From NCBI GenBank assembly GCA_963978545.1, contig OZ021723.1, positions 7,997,593 through 8,061,592 on the forward strand: a stretch of 64,000 nt of DNA. The letters are read 5' to 3'. The translations under genes were made by a program, and so were the position numbers. Shown here in pieces: positions 21,765 to 34,990 of this stretch. This DNA is from Linyphia triangularis (Eukaryota; Arthropoda; Arachnida; Araneae; Linyphiidae). Position 1 is the first letter of the stretch, and each line of letters starts with the position of its first letter. The notes under the pieces are model-generated. The model was not told the origin of the DNA. It did not search any database and saw nothing but the letters and a program-made list of their open reading frames with translations.

Positions 21765-22494
21765 CCCTTCTTTGCATGATGATGGAAATTTCCATCATAA
21801 TATTTAGTCAACAAAAAAAGGTACTCAAAACCCTTGTACTGTAAATTTGTTGTTGCTGGCAACTTTTTAAGCGACTATTGCGTACAAAAAAACGCAGTTG
21901 TCAAAAAATAGCAAACGTCACTGTCAATTACCAGGCCTACAACTTGTCATTCCGCTGTTTGTTGTGACTGGAAGAAATGAGCGAGATTTTAAATTGTTTT
22001 ATGGAAATAAACGGAGATATTAAATACAATAAAAGTGAAAATGAGTGGAAAAAAGGTTTGTTTTCATGTTTTTGTTATTTTATATACAATTTACATCAAA
22101 ACACTGTGAATAAATTTCTCAAAACTATGTGATAGAAATTTACATCACTATGCAGTAACTTCACTTGTAATGTACTGTAAACATTTTTTTGTTAATGTTC
22201 ATTTTATGTTGTTTTTTAGGTAAACATGAATGATAGAGATATTGAAGATTTTTACATCATACATTATCATACAGAATAAAGAAGATTTAGTAAAAAATAT
22301 TTTTTTATTTATTTATTACTGAGCTAAATATGTGACAATGCATGATGATGTAAATTTCCATCATATTGTTTTTTACATAATACATATTTTTATTTACACC
22401 AAGATTTTTTTAAATATTTTTCCTTTAATCTAGAGCATTAATTACATCACCCTGATTTTTTTTTTAAAAAAAGAAAAAATCATGCAAAGAAGGG
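21765..22494. mobile_element. 730-bp piggyBac-like MITE, copy 2
   Basis: Same termini cccttctttgcatgat, same length and almost the same sequence as 8476-9205; TTAA at 21761-21764 and 22495-22498. The near identity implies recent movement relative to the rest of the window. Confidence 0.92.
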
Positions 22495-22778
22495 TTAACT
22501 CTTTTTGTGAGTATTTACAAAGTAAAATGTCCTTAGCATAATGCCTATGCAAAAAGATTTGTTATAATTATATTTTTTGCGCATTATTCACCATACAAAG
22601 TGTAATTTGCGCAAAAAACGAAGTGTGTTTTTAATTGCTTGAGCCATCGTGCATACATGGTAATGAATTCTCTTAACACGGCAATAGTATGGTATTAAAT
22701 GTGGTCATAAATGATTATGTATTGTGCTTGAGTACCCTGAAAAATTATCTTTGACATTGATCAACGAGGGGTTTAGGT

Positions 22779-22947
22779 CAGAGCCGTAGACAGGAGGGGG
22801 GGGGGGACCGACGGGACCCTCCCGAAATTGTGTGAAAACTTCTTTCACCTCTACCCCTTCTTTTTTTGCGTAACTTGTTATATGTATTTAATCAAATCTT
22901 CGACCATAACCCCCTCCTCCCGAAAAAAAATCCTGGCTACGGACTTG
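22779..22947. mobile_element. Short hAT-like MITE (169 bp)
   Basis: Left end cagagccgtagacagg and right end mirror cctggctacggacttg; flanks gtttaggt and gtttaaggt approximate an 8-bp duplication. It contains a G run and a related copy exists at 32144-32414. Confidence 0.65.
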
Positions 22948-22994
22948 GTTTAAGGTATACATATACCTTAGTAATCGCAAAATTTGACTCAAGT

Positions 22995-24299
22995 CTGCCT
23001 TTTTGTTTTTTGGTTGTAAAATATTCCCGAATTCATTACGATTAAAATGATACCATTTTCTTTCTGAGACTCAAATTACTTTTTAAATTACAGTAGGTTT
23101 TGTGAACCTATTTTGTATCACTTTCATTAGTGTAGTAAACTTTAAACGCGTTTTCTGAAGAATGGCATTTTGGTGTTATATGACTTTACGCCAACGGTCA
23201 TAACTTCATAATAAATTGTCCGATTTACAAAATTCTAATTTGTTTTGTAGACAATAGTTGTGAATGTGTTTTCTATGGAGAATCTAATATATATTGTTAT
23301 AAACACATTTTTTATGCATATTTTAATCTTAATTTTTTGTTAAAAACTACGTATTTTTTTAAACTTTTCATTTAAAAATTCATAATTAAATAAATATTGA
23401 AGCGAAATTCTAAATTCTCCATAAGAACATGCGCCAGTATAATATCTCTTATTGGCAATAAAAATAATACCTCTAAGTTAATTACAAGTTTATCTATGTG
23501 TGTTCTAAGAATGTCGTAATTAGTCACTTTAATTGCAATTAGCTGATTAAAAAATTGACGGGAAAAAAAAGTTTGTATATAAAAATGCATTATTTTTAAT
23601 TCTGATATACTGCCAAAAAGTTTGAAATTATAACCTAAAAATTAAAGAAAATCATCTCAATTGTATATGTATACCTTAAGTTGTTTATGTACAACAATGT
23701 AATGTCTCCTCCTGCCCAACTCAATCAGATCTCAGACAAATGTAAACAACCTTTTCAATTTCTTCTTTCCCACTTGATTACATTGGTTAGTATTTTTAAC
23801 TAAAGTGGTAATTTTCTTATTTTTGCAACAGTGAATTTGAATATGGTTCTAGATTTTCTTAAATTTGTGGAAATTCGCAAGCACATTCTCTGTTACATTT
23901 TAAAATATTTTTAGGCAATTTTTTTTTATTATTATTATTATTCTGTCTTTTTCTTACACTATCAACAATTGGCTGGATCCGCAAATCGTCGAATATTTTG
24001 CAGGTATCGTGTTACGTCATCAAGTTGTGTTTATATCTTATTTATGAAAAGTTTGTTGTAAGATTAGAATTATTTTTTTTTATTCTGGTTCGTTCATTTC
24101 TAAAATAAACGTTTCGAAAACGCGGGATATTTTTTACGTAAGTTTCTTTTTTTTTAAAAAATGAAGTTTAATCGCTAAATTAAGTTTCAAATAGTTATTT
24201 TATTAAAATTTAAAAATTATTTTATTAAGTTTTGCTATACCAAGAGTGTATTTTAAGACGCGATATTGCTGGTGCGCATTATGTTATTACTTCAAATCA
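22995..24299. other. AT-rich interval without recognised genes
   Basis: No supported gene, RNA or mobile element seen on either strand. Confidence 0.4.
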
Positions 24300-25010
24300 A
24301 AAATTTCAAAAATTTATATTTTTATATTTTAGTGGAAATATATAGCCTGCAATTTTAGCTTTCAGTACATACCTTACTTTTGCTGATCCAAAAAGAATTG
24401 AGAAAATTATTTGAGTTTTTGTAAGCGCACATATCAGAAATAGTATGTATTTCAATTTCTTAAATTGCATTTTTCTCTTCATGTGTATTTTAAGATTTTT
24501 AGGTATTCGATTTGTTCCTTGCGATTCAAAAGTTGATGTATTTTTTTTTTTAATTTGGAGATATTGTTTACTATAATATTTTGAACACAATTGTGCATGG
24601 ATTTCGGAATCTGGTATTTTTTTATTGTTTTACCGTAATTTTCGTAATGCTACTATTTAAAAAGTTTACATTTTTTTGCCGTAGTACCAAAGTTTTACTT
24701 TTAAATAATTAACCAATGAGTCAAATTCAAAATCCATGCACAATTATGTCAATATATATTCAATTAGCTTATACAAAAAAATTGAGACAGATTGCAAAAA
24801 ATTTGAATCGCAAGGAGCGTTTTTAAAATTACGGAAAAAACGCTAAATTTTTCAATAAAAATTTAATTTCTTGAAAAAAAATCAATATAAATTTTTGAAA
24901 TTTTAGGTTGTGTTTCATCTAATTGCTATTGAACTGCACAAAAAATTTCATGAATTTTAGACAAAAATTGAAGAATTTTTATTTTTGATATCGCATACTT
25001 AAAATTATTT
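24300..25010 (-). repeat. Interspersed repeat, inverted relative to 39725-40310
   Basis: Shared landmarks in opposite orientation include tgtatttcaatttcttaaa, ttttctcttcatgtgtattt and aggttgtgtttcatctaatt. Ends not defined. Confidence 0.7.
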
Positions 25011-25319
25011 TCTTATAATTTTAAGAATATCAATTGGAAAATCATCTCTTCTAATTTTATTTGAGTTCTATTTAATTTTATAAAAAAAATTTAAACCCTT
25101 CAACTGTATTTGAAAGTGAACCGACTGTTAAAAATTTTAACTAAACCAAAATTATCTCATCTCATGAATTTGTATGGAGGAGTATACTAAATTAAAATGT
25201 CTATATCCCATTAGAATTGATTTTTATCAATTAAAAAATTTGTGTATTTTTAAATCCTTTATATTAACTTCGATTTTGTGTGTGTCAATGGGAGACGAAT
25301 CGCCTAATTAATCATCTAC

Positions 25320-25450
25320 TTGCTCTCATCCAATCGGTCTGAAACTTGACAGATAGGTTCGAGATTGATGACAATGCATTCTAGAAAATTTTGGGACTGT
25401 TACTGTCACTAAAAGGTCGCTTTTACGAAATAGTAATAAATCAACTTGAT
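25320..25450. repeat. Diverged interspersed repeat
   Basis: gatgacaatgcattcta and nearby text matches 34498-34516 and, inverted, 38764-38785 and the first 200 bases of the window. Confidence 0.5.
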
Positions 25451-25554
25451 GTCATCCATTCGCACTAAAATAGCCTTTAACCTATCTTAGTTGAAACTCC
25501 TTCCTGTTGCAAATTTTTTTCTTTTTTTTTTTGATAAATAAATTATAAAGGTAC

Positions 25555-26258
25555 AGTTGCGTGGACGGGTTCTAAAGATTTGAAGCCAAAGCAGATCAAA
25601 ACTTGCAGAAATTTATTCCAATATCACTCTTCACAGATTCCTTTACAAATCCAGAACTTCTCATTCTAGTAGACAGAATACAGCTCTATACACAACAATA
25701 GAGCACAAAACAGCAGTTAAAAACTTGACAACACAACTGCTCAAATCGCTGCAAAAGACAATGCAATACAGTTCGCTTTCGGAACTCTCTGAACGCTCAC
25801 TGAGACTCAGTATCTCAACTCAGTAATTCCAGTCAACTAAAGGACTCAGCTAACAACTAACTTCAGTCACTCAAAATCATCTAACTCTCCCGCTCTCTTG
25901 GCCGACTTACATAGGGGAGGCGGACATTCTTGAGACTTCTAGAGGTAGATATTTGGAGAACTTTTCAGATCGTAGTCGAAAAGTCCTATACATTTGTCGC
26001 CAAAACCGTCACCAACTTGGCTCTATCTCGCCAATTTGGCGAGATTGCCATTACCATAATGTTAAATGCCCTGCTCTTTGTAAAACTCGCTTCCCAGTGT
26101 TACCTCTGTAAGACTAGTTATCAAGCGTCAAGAGATTCATTGCAGGGAAACAAACTAAAGGCGAACTATTGCACTGCCTTATGCAAAATGTACATAAATT
26201 TTCCTATTTACAAAATTAACACTACGAAATATTTACAAATATACAAAAATTCGTAACA
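25555..26258 (-). mobile_element. Solo LTR, opposite orientation
   Basis: Minus-strand relative of 20389-21147: it starts tgttacgaat at 26258 and keeps the gaataaatttctgcaagttt region near the other end. The last base is changed (caact instead of caaca) and no target duplication was found, so it is older or slightly truncated. Confidence 0.72.
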
Positions 26259-26264
26259 TTATAT

Positions 26265-26410
26265 TTTGAAAAGTAGTTTGATGCACATTTTGCTTATAGA
26301 AATGTTTTTGATATTTAAAATTAGATGCAAACACTAGGCACACGCTGTTTACAGAATTGGAGCTATGTTAATGAATATAAAAATTAGCAATGCATATAAA
26401 GGAATTTTAT
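26265..26410 (+). repeat. Fragment related to the hAT MITE interior
   Basis: Shares gaaatgtttttgatatttaa then aattagatgcaaa and the aggcacacg region with 19340-19420 and, inverted, with 38440-38520. Confidence 0.6.
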
Positions 26411-28310
26411 TACAACTTTCTTTTTATGGGTTATATTATTTACATTCCCTTTGATTTCCAAATGTTTAGTTGAATTATTGAAATTATAATTTTTTTCACT
26501 GAGACAAAAAGAGAAAACATTCAATGTATAGAAACAATCGAAATAAATGTCATTAAATATAATAATTTTAAATCAGGTTTTTTTTTATTAGATTTTCTTC
26601 TCGAAGAACAATAATTATTTTTAGCATGAAGGTGTTTTTTAAAAAAATTTTATGTGAAACGTATTGATAGAAAATTTAGATAAAAAAAATTACAAACGTA
26701 AGCTACCCATGAGATATTTATTATGTCGAATAACTTCAGTATTATTACTGAAAATTAAACTAATTTACGTTTTTATTCTCTGAAACAGAATGATCGTTTT
26801 ATACAATATAGTGATAATTTTCATTAAAAAGAAAAATTAAATTTAAAAAAAAAAATCTAGTATTAGTGCCATTTTATAAAAAGAAATCTTATCATCTTAT
26901 CATCTAGATTTATAATTCCTGGTTCAGAGATTGTAAAACTATCACATGTATGTTCGTCATTTTTTATTTTTTTTACTTTTTTTTTTATTATTATTAATAC
27001 GTTCCACATGATAACTCAAAAAAAAAAAATAATAATAACGTATTGTTAATTTAAATGATTATTGATTTTCAAAAAGGAGAAAAACATTATGCTACTTAAC
27101 AAATATCAAATCAAAATAGAAAATACATTTCTTTTAATTCAGATGCCAAAAGATGGCACCACTAAGCGAATTCAAAATGACAAATTGGCTTCATATTTGA
27201 TAGAAATACTAATTATATTACATTTTTTTTAATGATTCTGCTAAGTAATTAATTTTTTAACGTTGAGAAAATATCTTTAAGATGACTTATAGCAATGTGC
27301 AGTTTTGAAATCTATCTAAAATACAGATGAACTGATTTCATATTTTAGCTTGAAACTGAAAAAAAAAATGTTTTAAGAAATTATACAGTTTTCTAAATGA
27401 AACAAAAAAGGGGAAAAAATATATTTTAAAAAAAGATAAAATTCATGTAAATTATTTTCTATGTTCATTTTTTTCAGCAATAGATCTTTAATGTCCACAA
27501 TATATATATATATATTTATATATATTATAATTTTGCATATATTTTTTTTTTAATAAAACTTCATTTAAAAAAATTCAGGTTTATTTTTCATTCTTTTGAG
27601 AATTTGACTAGTGCTGCCATCTATAAAAGATGTGAAAAACAAATCATTTAACTAACGATAAATCAATTGTTTACAATTGAATTGCTAAATGTAGAAAAAA
27701 AAAAAAAAAGGTTTCGTAGTCCAAAAGCTTTCAATAAGAAATAACCCATTCTTAATTCAGCGATTCATTTCTAATTATATGCAAATATTAAGAATCAAGG
27801 AATTTATAATCATAGAATTTAAGTCGTAAATGTTTACAAATGAAGGAAATGAAAATTAAGACTAATCGAATACGATTGTATTTATAAGAAAAAAAATCAA
27901 GAGTTTTAATTTTCTACCCCATTATTTGAAATAGGTCAAATTATGTATATTTCAGTGAACTTATGAATTAATTTTAGAAATTCAAATTTTAAATCCCAAA
28001 AATTATCCGTTTAATATGTGTGTTCTTGTTTAGAGAACATTTGAAATGTCTCAATACTGTATTTTTCAACTTTAAACTGGTATTACCATTTATAATTAAA
28101 AGTAGATACTTGAAACTTAAAATATAAATTTATTACTTTACTTAAAATGTTGCATGCACCAAGTTTCTTTTTGTTGACGAATATTTCTTTTTAAAAAAGT
28201 GTTATTGAGCGATTCTTAATCACTTTTTTTGTGCGCTGTTAAATCTTTTCGATCGAATTGGAGCAAAAAGGAGAAATTATTGTCATATACTTATTTGTTG
28301 TAGGGTTCAA
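26411..28310. other. AT-rich interval without recognised genes
   Basis: Only simple-sequence tracts (poly-A/T and a short ta repeat near 27500). No coding signature or splice-flanked open segment was convincing. Confidence 0.4.
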
Positions 28311-28707
<397 letters not shown>

Positions 28708-28709
28708 AG

Positions 28710-29740
28710 GACTATTTCATATTCTATAATATTTTTCACAATAAAATTTATTCGTTTGTAAAATAGAAATGCAATGTTACTGGCAAATTTATGATAACTG
28801 TGCCTATGCCATAGAAAATCTACTTCTGTATATATAAAAAACAACAGAATAACTAAATATACTTTATTTCGTAATAACTTATTCAATCGTCAATCGAAGC
28901 CATTTTAAATGCTATTTTTTTATTTTAATTAATTCCTACCTTAATTTAATGCAGCCTTTTCCAACGAGATTTATAATTTTTATGAGAGAAATTTTTTATT
29001 GTACAAAATCTTTCCTTTCTTTTCATTTTCGTACCTCTGGATATTACAACAATTGTCATAGGAATTTTATTACTTTTATAGTTTTTAGATTAGTTGTTTA
29101 GTTATTTTTAATCGCTATATTTAAAGTCAGTTTATTTAGAATTTAAAAATATCCTTCTTTATTTCTTCTCCAATTTTTTCAGTACAATTTCGTTTCGAAG
29201 TAATTATGTAATTTATTTGCATTTCAGACTGCAGATTGTACCCCGAGACTAAATTCATTTTAGTGTATATGTTACAGTTTTGGTTTGAATTATACAGATG
29301 GCACCACTATACGATATGAAACAGAAAGTAAAATGTTTCTTTTGTAATAATATTGTTGAAAAACATAAAATGAATTTTTTCTTTCTTTCCCCCTAGATAC
29401 AATTTCTTGCCCAGACATAAATAATCTGCATAGGGAATTAAGGGAAAATAAACTAGGCTAAGTTTTCAAAACAAGATGTTGTAAGAAAATATGATGATTC
29501 AATGCACTAAATCATAAATAATAGACTTGTAATCAAATGAGAAGTTTAAGCCCATATTATGATATAAAATAGAATCAAACTGCGCTTTCGTATGAAACTT
29601 TTTTTTTTTCTTTCAAGGATTGTCTTTTACATTGAAATTGGTTAGTCTGATGGAAAGGGTTTTTATTATTCCTAGTATCTATGTTTTTTTTCTATTAAGA
29701 ATTTTTTTAAAAATATAAAAAAATAGAAAACTAAGAGAAG
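28710..29740. other. AT-rich interval without recognised genes
   Basis: Nothing supportable was seen on either strand. Confidence 0.4.
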
Positions 29741-29914
29741 GTTGGTTGGTTGTATTCAGATTATCTGGCTCCGTCAGCAAAACGAGGACTATAATGCGCC
29801 GAAACATTCGTCATTAGACAAGCCAACATACATTTACAAACACCCATGCCTAACACGGGACTCGGAACCCGCAACCTCGCGGTCTAGAAGCTAGCACGCT
29901 AACCACTATACCGT
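29741..29914 (-). mobile_element. tRNA-derived SINE (family 1), 5' truncated
   Basis: Minus-strand copy flanked by actaagagaag (29730-29740) and actaagagaagg (29915-29926). It stops at ataccgt, lacking the last bases of the tRNA head, as expected of incomplete reverse transcription. Confidence 0.9.
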
Positions 29915-30347
29915 ACTAAGAGAAGGAGTACATTGCGAATGCAAAAAAATTAGTAAAATACAGATATAGTTGTAATTTGCATCCTTGGCAGAAAAAGTAT
30001 AATGCGCATCACCTTGCCAGTGGTCTTGCCAGTACAACAAGACAATTTGTAGACAGTGACAGATAAAGTTTTCATTCTCCTTCTTATTGGCTCGACGTCA
30101 TCTTACAATGTCTGTTATTTTTCATAGATAATGTGGCAAATGTAGTCTTCATACCTATAACAAATCCTCTTGTGTGATTGTGTTTTGCCGCACAGCAGAA
30201 GTTATTAGTTTCTAAATACAGTTGGTGCTCATTTCCAATTTGATCTCTTGTAAATCTTTCTCAGCAGACATTGGTTTTTGTTCACCGAACTTGTATTTCC
30301 TTGTATTCTTTCAAAGTGCAAGATTTGTACTGCTGCGGTACATCAAT

Positions 30348-30585
30348 TGATTGAGATATGGACTACTGAACGTTATCAGTGAAGAGTCCTCAGGGAGGAC
30401 TTTCAAGAGAAAACTGATTAGCATTTAAGTCTCGAATAGGAGGAAACCTAGGAAACTTTAGTTAAGAAGCCCAACAACTGAAAAGCGATTGTCAAGTAGC
30501 CTTTGCTGATACTTTGAAAAAGGTGATTGAAGAGCCTCAGGTGAGACTCGATCTAGAGAACTCGAGCATGCTAAACGAACATTCT
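30348..30585 (+). repeat. Inverted partner of 34990-35222
   Basis: gagatatggactactgaacg, then tcagggagga, then gcccaacaactgaaaagcga and ctcgagcatg recur in opposite orientation at 34990-35222. In the minus-strand copy the region is open for IWTTERYQCEFLREVL and beyond, so the family may once have encoded protein; this copy has stops. Confidence 0.65.
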
Positions 30586-30660
30586 GTGCATGTATGTTAC
30601 TAGTAGACATGTTCAATGTCAATGATCATTTTTCAGGTACTCAAGTACAATACATGGTAA

Positions 30661-30913
30661 AATCCTAGAATACGTTACACGCTTGGAGCGATTTTGAAAA
30701 GTATCGCCAATGCCAAAATGATGCGTTGATGCTTGTCGCCAAACTGTTGCCAACGCCCAAATAACGTTTTTATGATTGTCGCCAAGAATTGGCGAAGAAA
30801 AAAACATAAACAATCGTAACCTGAAAATAGGAAATACATAAACATACAATGAAAAAAAGCATATAAATTTTCTCCTATATCGCCAAATTCACCGTGTAAC
30901 GTATACTAGGATT
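30661..30913. mobile_element. 253-bp element with 21-bp TIR
   Basis: aatcctagaatacgttacac at the left mirrors gtgtaacgtatactaggatt at the right with one mismatch. The internal gccaa-rich sequence is non-coding. Target duplication not resolved. Confidence 0.75.
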
Positions 30914-30991
30914 AAGCCCAATACATAATCATTTATGCTCACATTTAATGTATCTACTTGTATTTCCTTAAGATTGTAAAATAGGTTCAAA

Positions 30992-31144
30992 TTCCAAGTA
31001 CGGTACGGATTCTGCGCCAAGGGGATTTTCGCCAAAAAATAGAAGCCGCGGCTATTTTTTCAATAGCAAGTCAACTGCCTGTGATCACCCTAATTTGGCA
31101 CTTTTTTATGTAAACAACAATTCTTGGCCGTACCGTAATTGGAA
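30992..31144. mobile_element. Short inverted-repeat element (~153 bp)
   Basis: ttccaagtacggtacgg mirrors ccgtaccgtaattggaa with one mismatch; no coding capacity. Confidence 0.55.
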
Positions 31145-31583
31145 GTTTTACCAAGTATAGCACCCACTGAAGCTATACTCCATATTCGTCTTCTAAATCA
31201 CGCACAGGTTGAGAAACATTCGGAAATAGCAGCCAATGTGCCAAGCCAAAAATAAGCTTCCGTTAAGCATCTTTTGCCCTCAACTATTCTATCGAATTTC
31301 AGTGATATTCTATCAAAGAATTGAGGCTGCAATCTTCTACACATTGGAGGTATGTTTCCGAAAGAAGTCTGGAGTGATTGGTACTAGTCATATGACGATG
31401 TTGAGAATGTAGGAATGAAACATATTTTTTTACAGCACTTACGAGACCGAATTTGAGAGTCACTTTTATGCCCCTCTAAATTTTAGTCCATTTCTTCACT
31501 AGATGAGGATCGAGTACCGTACATTATTATCATAAATATTTCCAATCAACGTTTCTGCCCTATCTCATGTCTACGTCTACAGT

Positions 31584-32140
31584 GTGATTCCTGATATCCT
31601 TTTACATTTTTAAAATTTTAAACCGCGTCTTGTTCAGCCAGGAAAGTAACGTATGCCTTTGAATTGGCTTTGCTATATATTTTGAGACAGCTTACAGCAC
31701 CCCTAGCGGCGATTGATGGAAGTTACAAAAAATAACTAAAGGAGATAGGCAAAAAGGTCCGATTAGAAAAATGTTCACAATAATATGACAAAACCCGCAG
31801 GAAAATGTTTCATAAAGTTATCTGTAAAATTGGCGGAGAAATTCGTGGCTGAAAATATGGACTATTCGCGACTTCAAAAAGGGGTCGTCCTGAAATTGAG
31901 AAATGCATTCCTCGTTGTAATCATACAGCTGAATGATACCACCGGAGAACACTTTTTTTCATTTTTAAGACGGGCCCATTAGTTTTTTAGTAATTTTTTG
32001 CAACTTCCATAAAACGCCTCTAGGGGCGCTGTAAGCTGTCTCAAAATATTTAAAATAGTTTTCTCTATGTATACGTTTCTTACTTGGCCGTACGTGACAT
32101 CGTTTCAATTTTAAAGGTCTTACAAGATATAAGGAATCAC
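31584..32140. mobile_element. Foldback element (~557 bp)
   Basis: gtgattcctgatatcctttt mirrors the right end taaggaatcac. A stronger inner inverted pair surrounds ttttgagacagcttacagc (about 31678) and gctgtaagctgtctcaaaa (about 32029). A unique core lies in between. Confidence 0.7.
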
Positions 32141-32143
32141 CAT

Positions 32144-32414
<271 letters not shown>

Positions 32415-32423
32415 GCCCTGTAT

Positions 32424-32600
32424 TGGTTGTATTCAGATTATCTGGCGCCGTCAGCAACTCGAGGGCCATAATGCGCCGAAACTTTCGTCATTAGACAAGC
32501 CAACATACATTTACAAACACCCATGCCTACGCGGGACTCGGAACCCGCAACCTCGCGGTCTAGAAGCCAGCACGCTAACCACTATACCGTTTGGTCGCCG
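32424..32600 (-). mobile_element. tRNA-derived SINE (family 1)
   Basis: Flanked by gcttgccctgtat at 32411-32423 and 32601-32613; inserted at the right edge of the hAT-like MITE. Confidence 0.92.
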
Positions 32601-32689
32601 GCTTGCCCTGTATAACTTACGTAGCAACACAACAAAAAAATCCCAAACGACATCGTCAACATATAAAATTCCCACTCCTCGTTATATAT

Positions 32690-33050
32690 AAAAAAAAAAA
32701 AAAAGACTAAACAAGATCGTCTGTTTGATAAACAGCCCCCCACCACCCAACGCGACAAGTCCTCTTCTCCAACCATTTGTTCAATCTCTCACCCCGGTGA
32801 GGAATGATGTCCCTAACATGGGACGACCGCGACACACCAGCACACTCCCCCTAAGTGGTGGCAGAAGATGGAAGGAAGGAGGCATTATTATTATTATCCC
32901 GATGGCTTCTGAATCACACCAAGAGGAGATTTGTGATGCTTGTAGGATAAAGTGCGACAGGATCGGTCGAGGATGCTGGAGGACTATTGCCATCTATCGT
33001 AGCTAAGTGTTGTGCCTCTGGAGACATCGACGACTTTTTTTTTTTTAAGA
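32690..33050. other. GC-richer unique interval
   Basis: Contains an open frame on the plus strand (GRPRHTSTLPLSGG...ICDACRIKCDRIGRGC) but no splice support and no recognisable domain. Possibly old single-copy intronic or intergenic DNA. Confidence 0.3.
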
Positions 33051-33055
33051 GGAAG

Positions 33056-34161
33056 TCCTAGTAAGGATCATTCCCTATACTCGCTATGTTATAATCTTCT
33101 AGCCCAGTGCATTTAGAAACTACTTTCTATAGCCACCTTGACATTTGGTGAGTAGGTACGAAAATGATCACTTAAGGCGTTTTCTCACTTTAGGCACCTC
33201 GAAAATAGGCTATTTTCGTGGAATTTTGCAAACAATTATGGGATAAAATGGATCCTATATAATAAACACATCTTTCAAGTACAAGAAAAAATTTATTTTT
33301 TATTTTTTTGAACAATTATTATAATAAAACAGTAGCATCGAAAAACCCGTGTAGAAATGTAATGTTCGTGGCTTGTTGATGAAATTTCGGAAACTATCCG
33401 GCCGATTGTCATGAAATTTGAATGACATATTCTTCATAGTTATGGCTATAGCGCATATCATCAGATTTTTGATATTCGCGAAAATAACAAAATGGCGCAC
33501 GTTTTTCGAAAAAGTAAAAAAAAAAACCGCGTTTTTTTGCAGTTTTTTGTAAAAAAAAAATACTCCAAAGCAAAATTTCAAAAATCTGATGATATGCGCT
33601 ATAGCCATAACTATGAAGAATATGTCATTCAAATTTCATGACAATCGACCGGATAGTTTCCGAAATTTCATCAACAAGCCATTTCTACACGTGTTTTTCG
33701 ATGCTACTGTTTTATTATAATAATTGTTCAAAAAAAAAATTTCTTGTACTTGAAAGATGTGTTTATTATATAGGATCCATTTTATCCCATAATTGTTTGC
33801 AAAAATCCTCGAAAAAAAAATCGCGAAAATAGCCTATTTTCGAGGTACCTAAAGTGAGAAGACGCCTTAATGAAATGACATAAATTAAAAACTCGAAAAT
33901 AGTATCTAATATATATATTTTTATATTTGAAAACCTTACGCAAATGCCTATGCAGTGGCTCCACCTGGTTTTGTCTTTTGCTATTAAAATTTTCATTTAT
34001 GATAGATCGACATTAAACGAAAACAATTTGTGTCATTTCATCAAGTGATCTTTTTCCTTACTACTCACTAGATTTCAATGTTTTCCCCAAAGTAGTTTCT
34101 AAATGCACTGGGCAAGAAGATTGTAACATAGCGAGTATGGGGAAGGATCCTTACAGTCCGA
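33056..34161. mobile_element. Foldback element hosting a nested TTAA element
   Basis: Outer arms mirror over more than 120 bp: aaggatcattccctatactc and cccagtgcatttagaaacta at the left against their mirrors at 34080-34160. The left arm is interrupted at TTAA by 33176-33866; the corresponding right-arm site is uninterrupted and reads ttga on the same strand. Confidence 0.78.
33176..33866. mobile_element. TTAA foldback element (691 bp), complete copy
   Basis: ggcgttttctcactttaggc mirrors the right end gcctaaagtgagaagacgcc-type sequence, TTAA at 33172-33175 and 33867-33870. Arms about 290 bp, separated by a spacer containing aaaataacaaaatggcgcac. A truncated relative is at 362-785. Confidence 0.88.
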
Positions 34162-34162
34162 C

Positions 34163-34430
34163 CCCATCGAACATCATTCTGAATTTTTTGTAGAAATTGG
34201 AGAAAAGTGAGTAGATTACGAATCCACTGGTCTGCCGTGGCAAAAATGGCCGAAACTGATCAAAAATCGACTTGGAAAGAGTTGAACTAAAATCCGATTG
34301 CTAAATTTGTCATAACTTGCCAAAAAGAGAACAAACTTTTTCGTCTGGCAAACCGCTGCATTTTTATTTTCAATGAGAAAAAGCGCAAACGATTTCTGAT
34401 CTCTGGCTCGCACAAGCTTCTATTACTGAT
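34163..34430 (+). mobile_element. Solo arm of the 7521-8185 foldback family
   Basis: gaccccatcgaacatcattc, gtgagtagattacgaatcca and tttctgatctctggct match one arm of the family; no second arm follows. Confidence 0.75.
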
Positions 34431-34444
34431 TCGGAAAACTAAGT

Positions 34445-34545
34445 AACCCCCTTGCCGTCATATAATCGAGCTGAAATTTGGCAGAGAGACTCGACGTTGA
34501 TGACAATGCATTCTATCAAGAAACAAAAAATGAGTTTGTCCATGG
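34445..34545 (+). repeat. Diverged interspersed repeat
   Basis: gttgatgacaatgcattcta resembles 25365-25384 and, inverted, 38764-38785. Confidence 0.45.
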
Positions 34546-34861
34546 CACGAAATCGATTATCAATCAAAAATTCTTTCAGAAGTCAAAATCGCTTGAATAA
34601 GTTGCATTTGCGCACAAGAGTCAGTAATGCCTATCACTGATTTACATTAAAAACTTTACTTTTATCAGTTACTTGTTTTACCTTTCAGGGATGAAAGAAG
34701 CTAGAGTAAAAAATTAGATAGAACTTCTATGATTACACAACTTTATCCGCTTGAGATTAACTATGTAAATTGATAGAGTAATTGAAGAAGGTGGTAAAAA
34801 AATTTTAGAAATCTAAATGTTTGAATTTCACACTAAATGTATCCGAAATCCATCTGGATAC

Positions 34862-34902
34862 ACCAGCCTGATGGCTTTGGGGTTAGAGATCTGGCCTCGC
34901 AT
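34862..34902 (+). mobile_element. Head fragment of SINE family 2
   Basis: cagcctgatggctttggggt then ctggcctcgcatg resembles the tRNA-like head of 42127-42287; cut off by the SINE fragment that follows. Confidence 0.5.
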
Positions 34903-34903
34903 G

Positions 34904-34990
34904 GTAGGTTGTTTTCAGATTATCTGGCGCCGTCAGCAACACGAGGGCTATAATGCGCCGTAACATTCGTCATTAGACAAGCCAACGTAC
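34904..34990 (-). mobile_element. SINE family 1 fragment
   Basis: Tail and body only (gttttcagattatctggcgc to tcattagacaagccaac); the tRNA head is missing. Confidence 0.85.
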
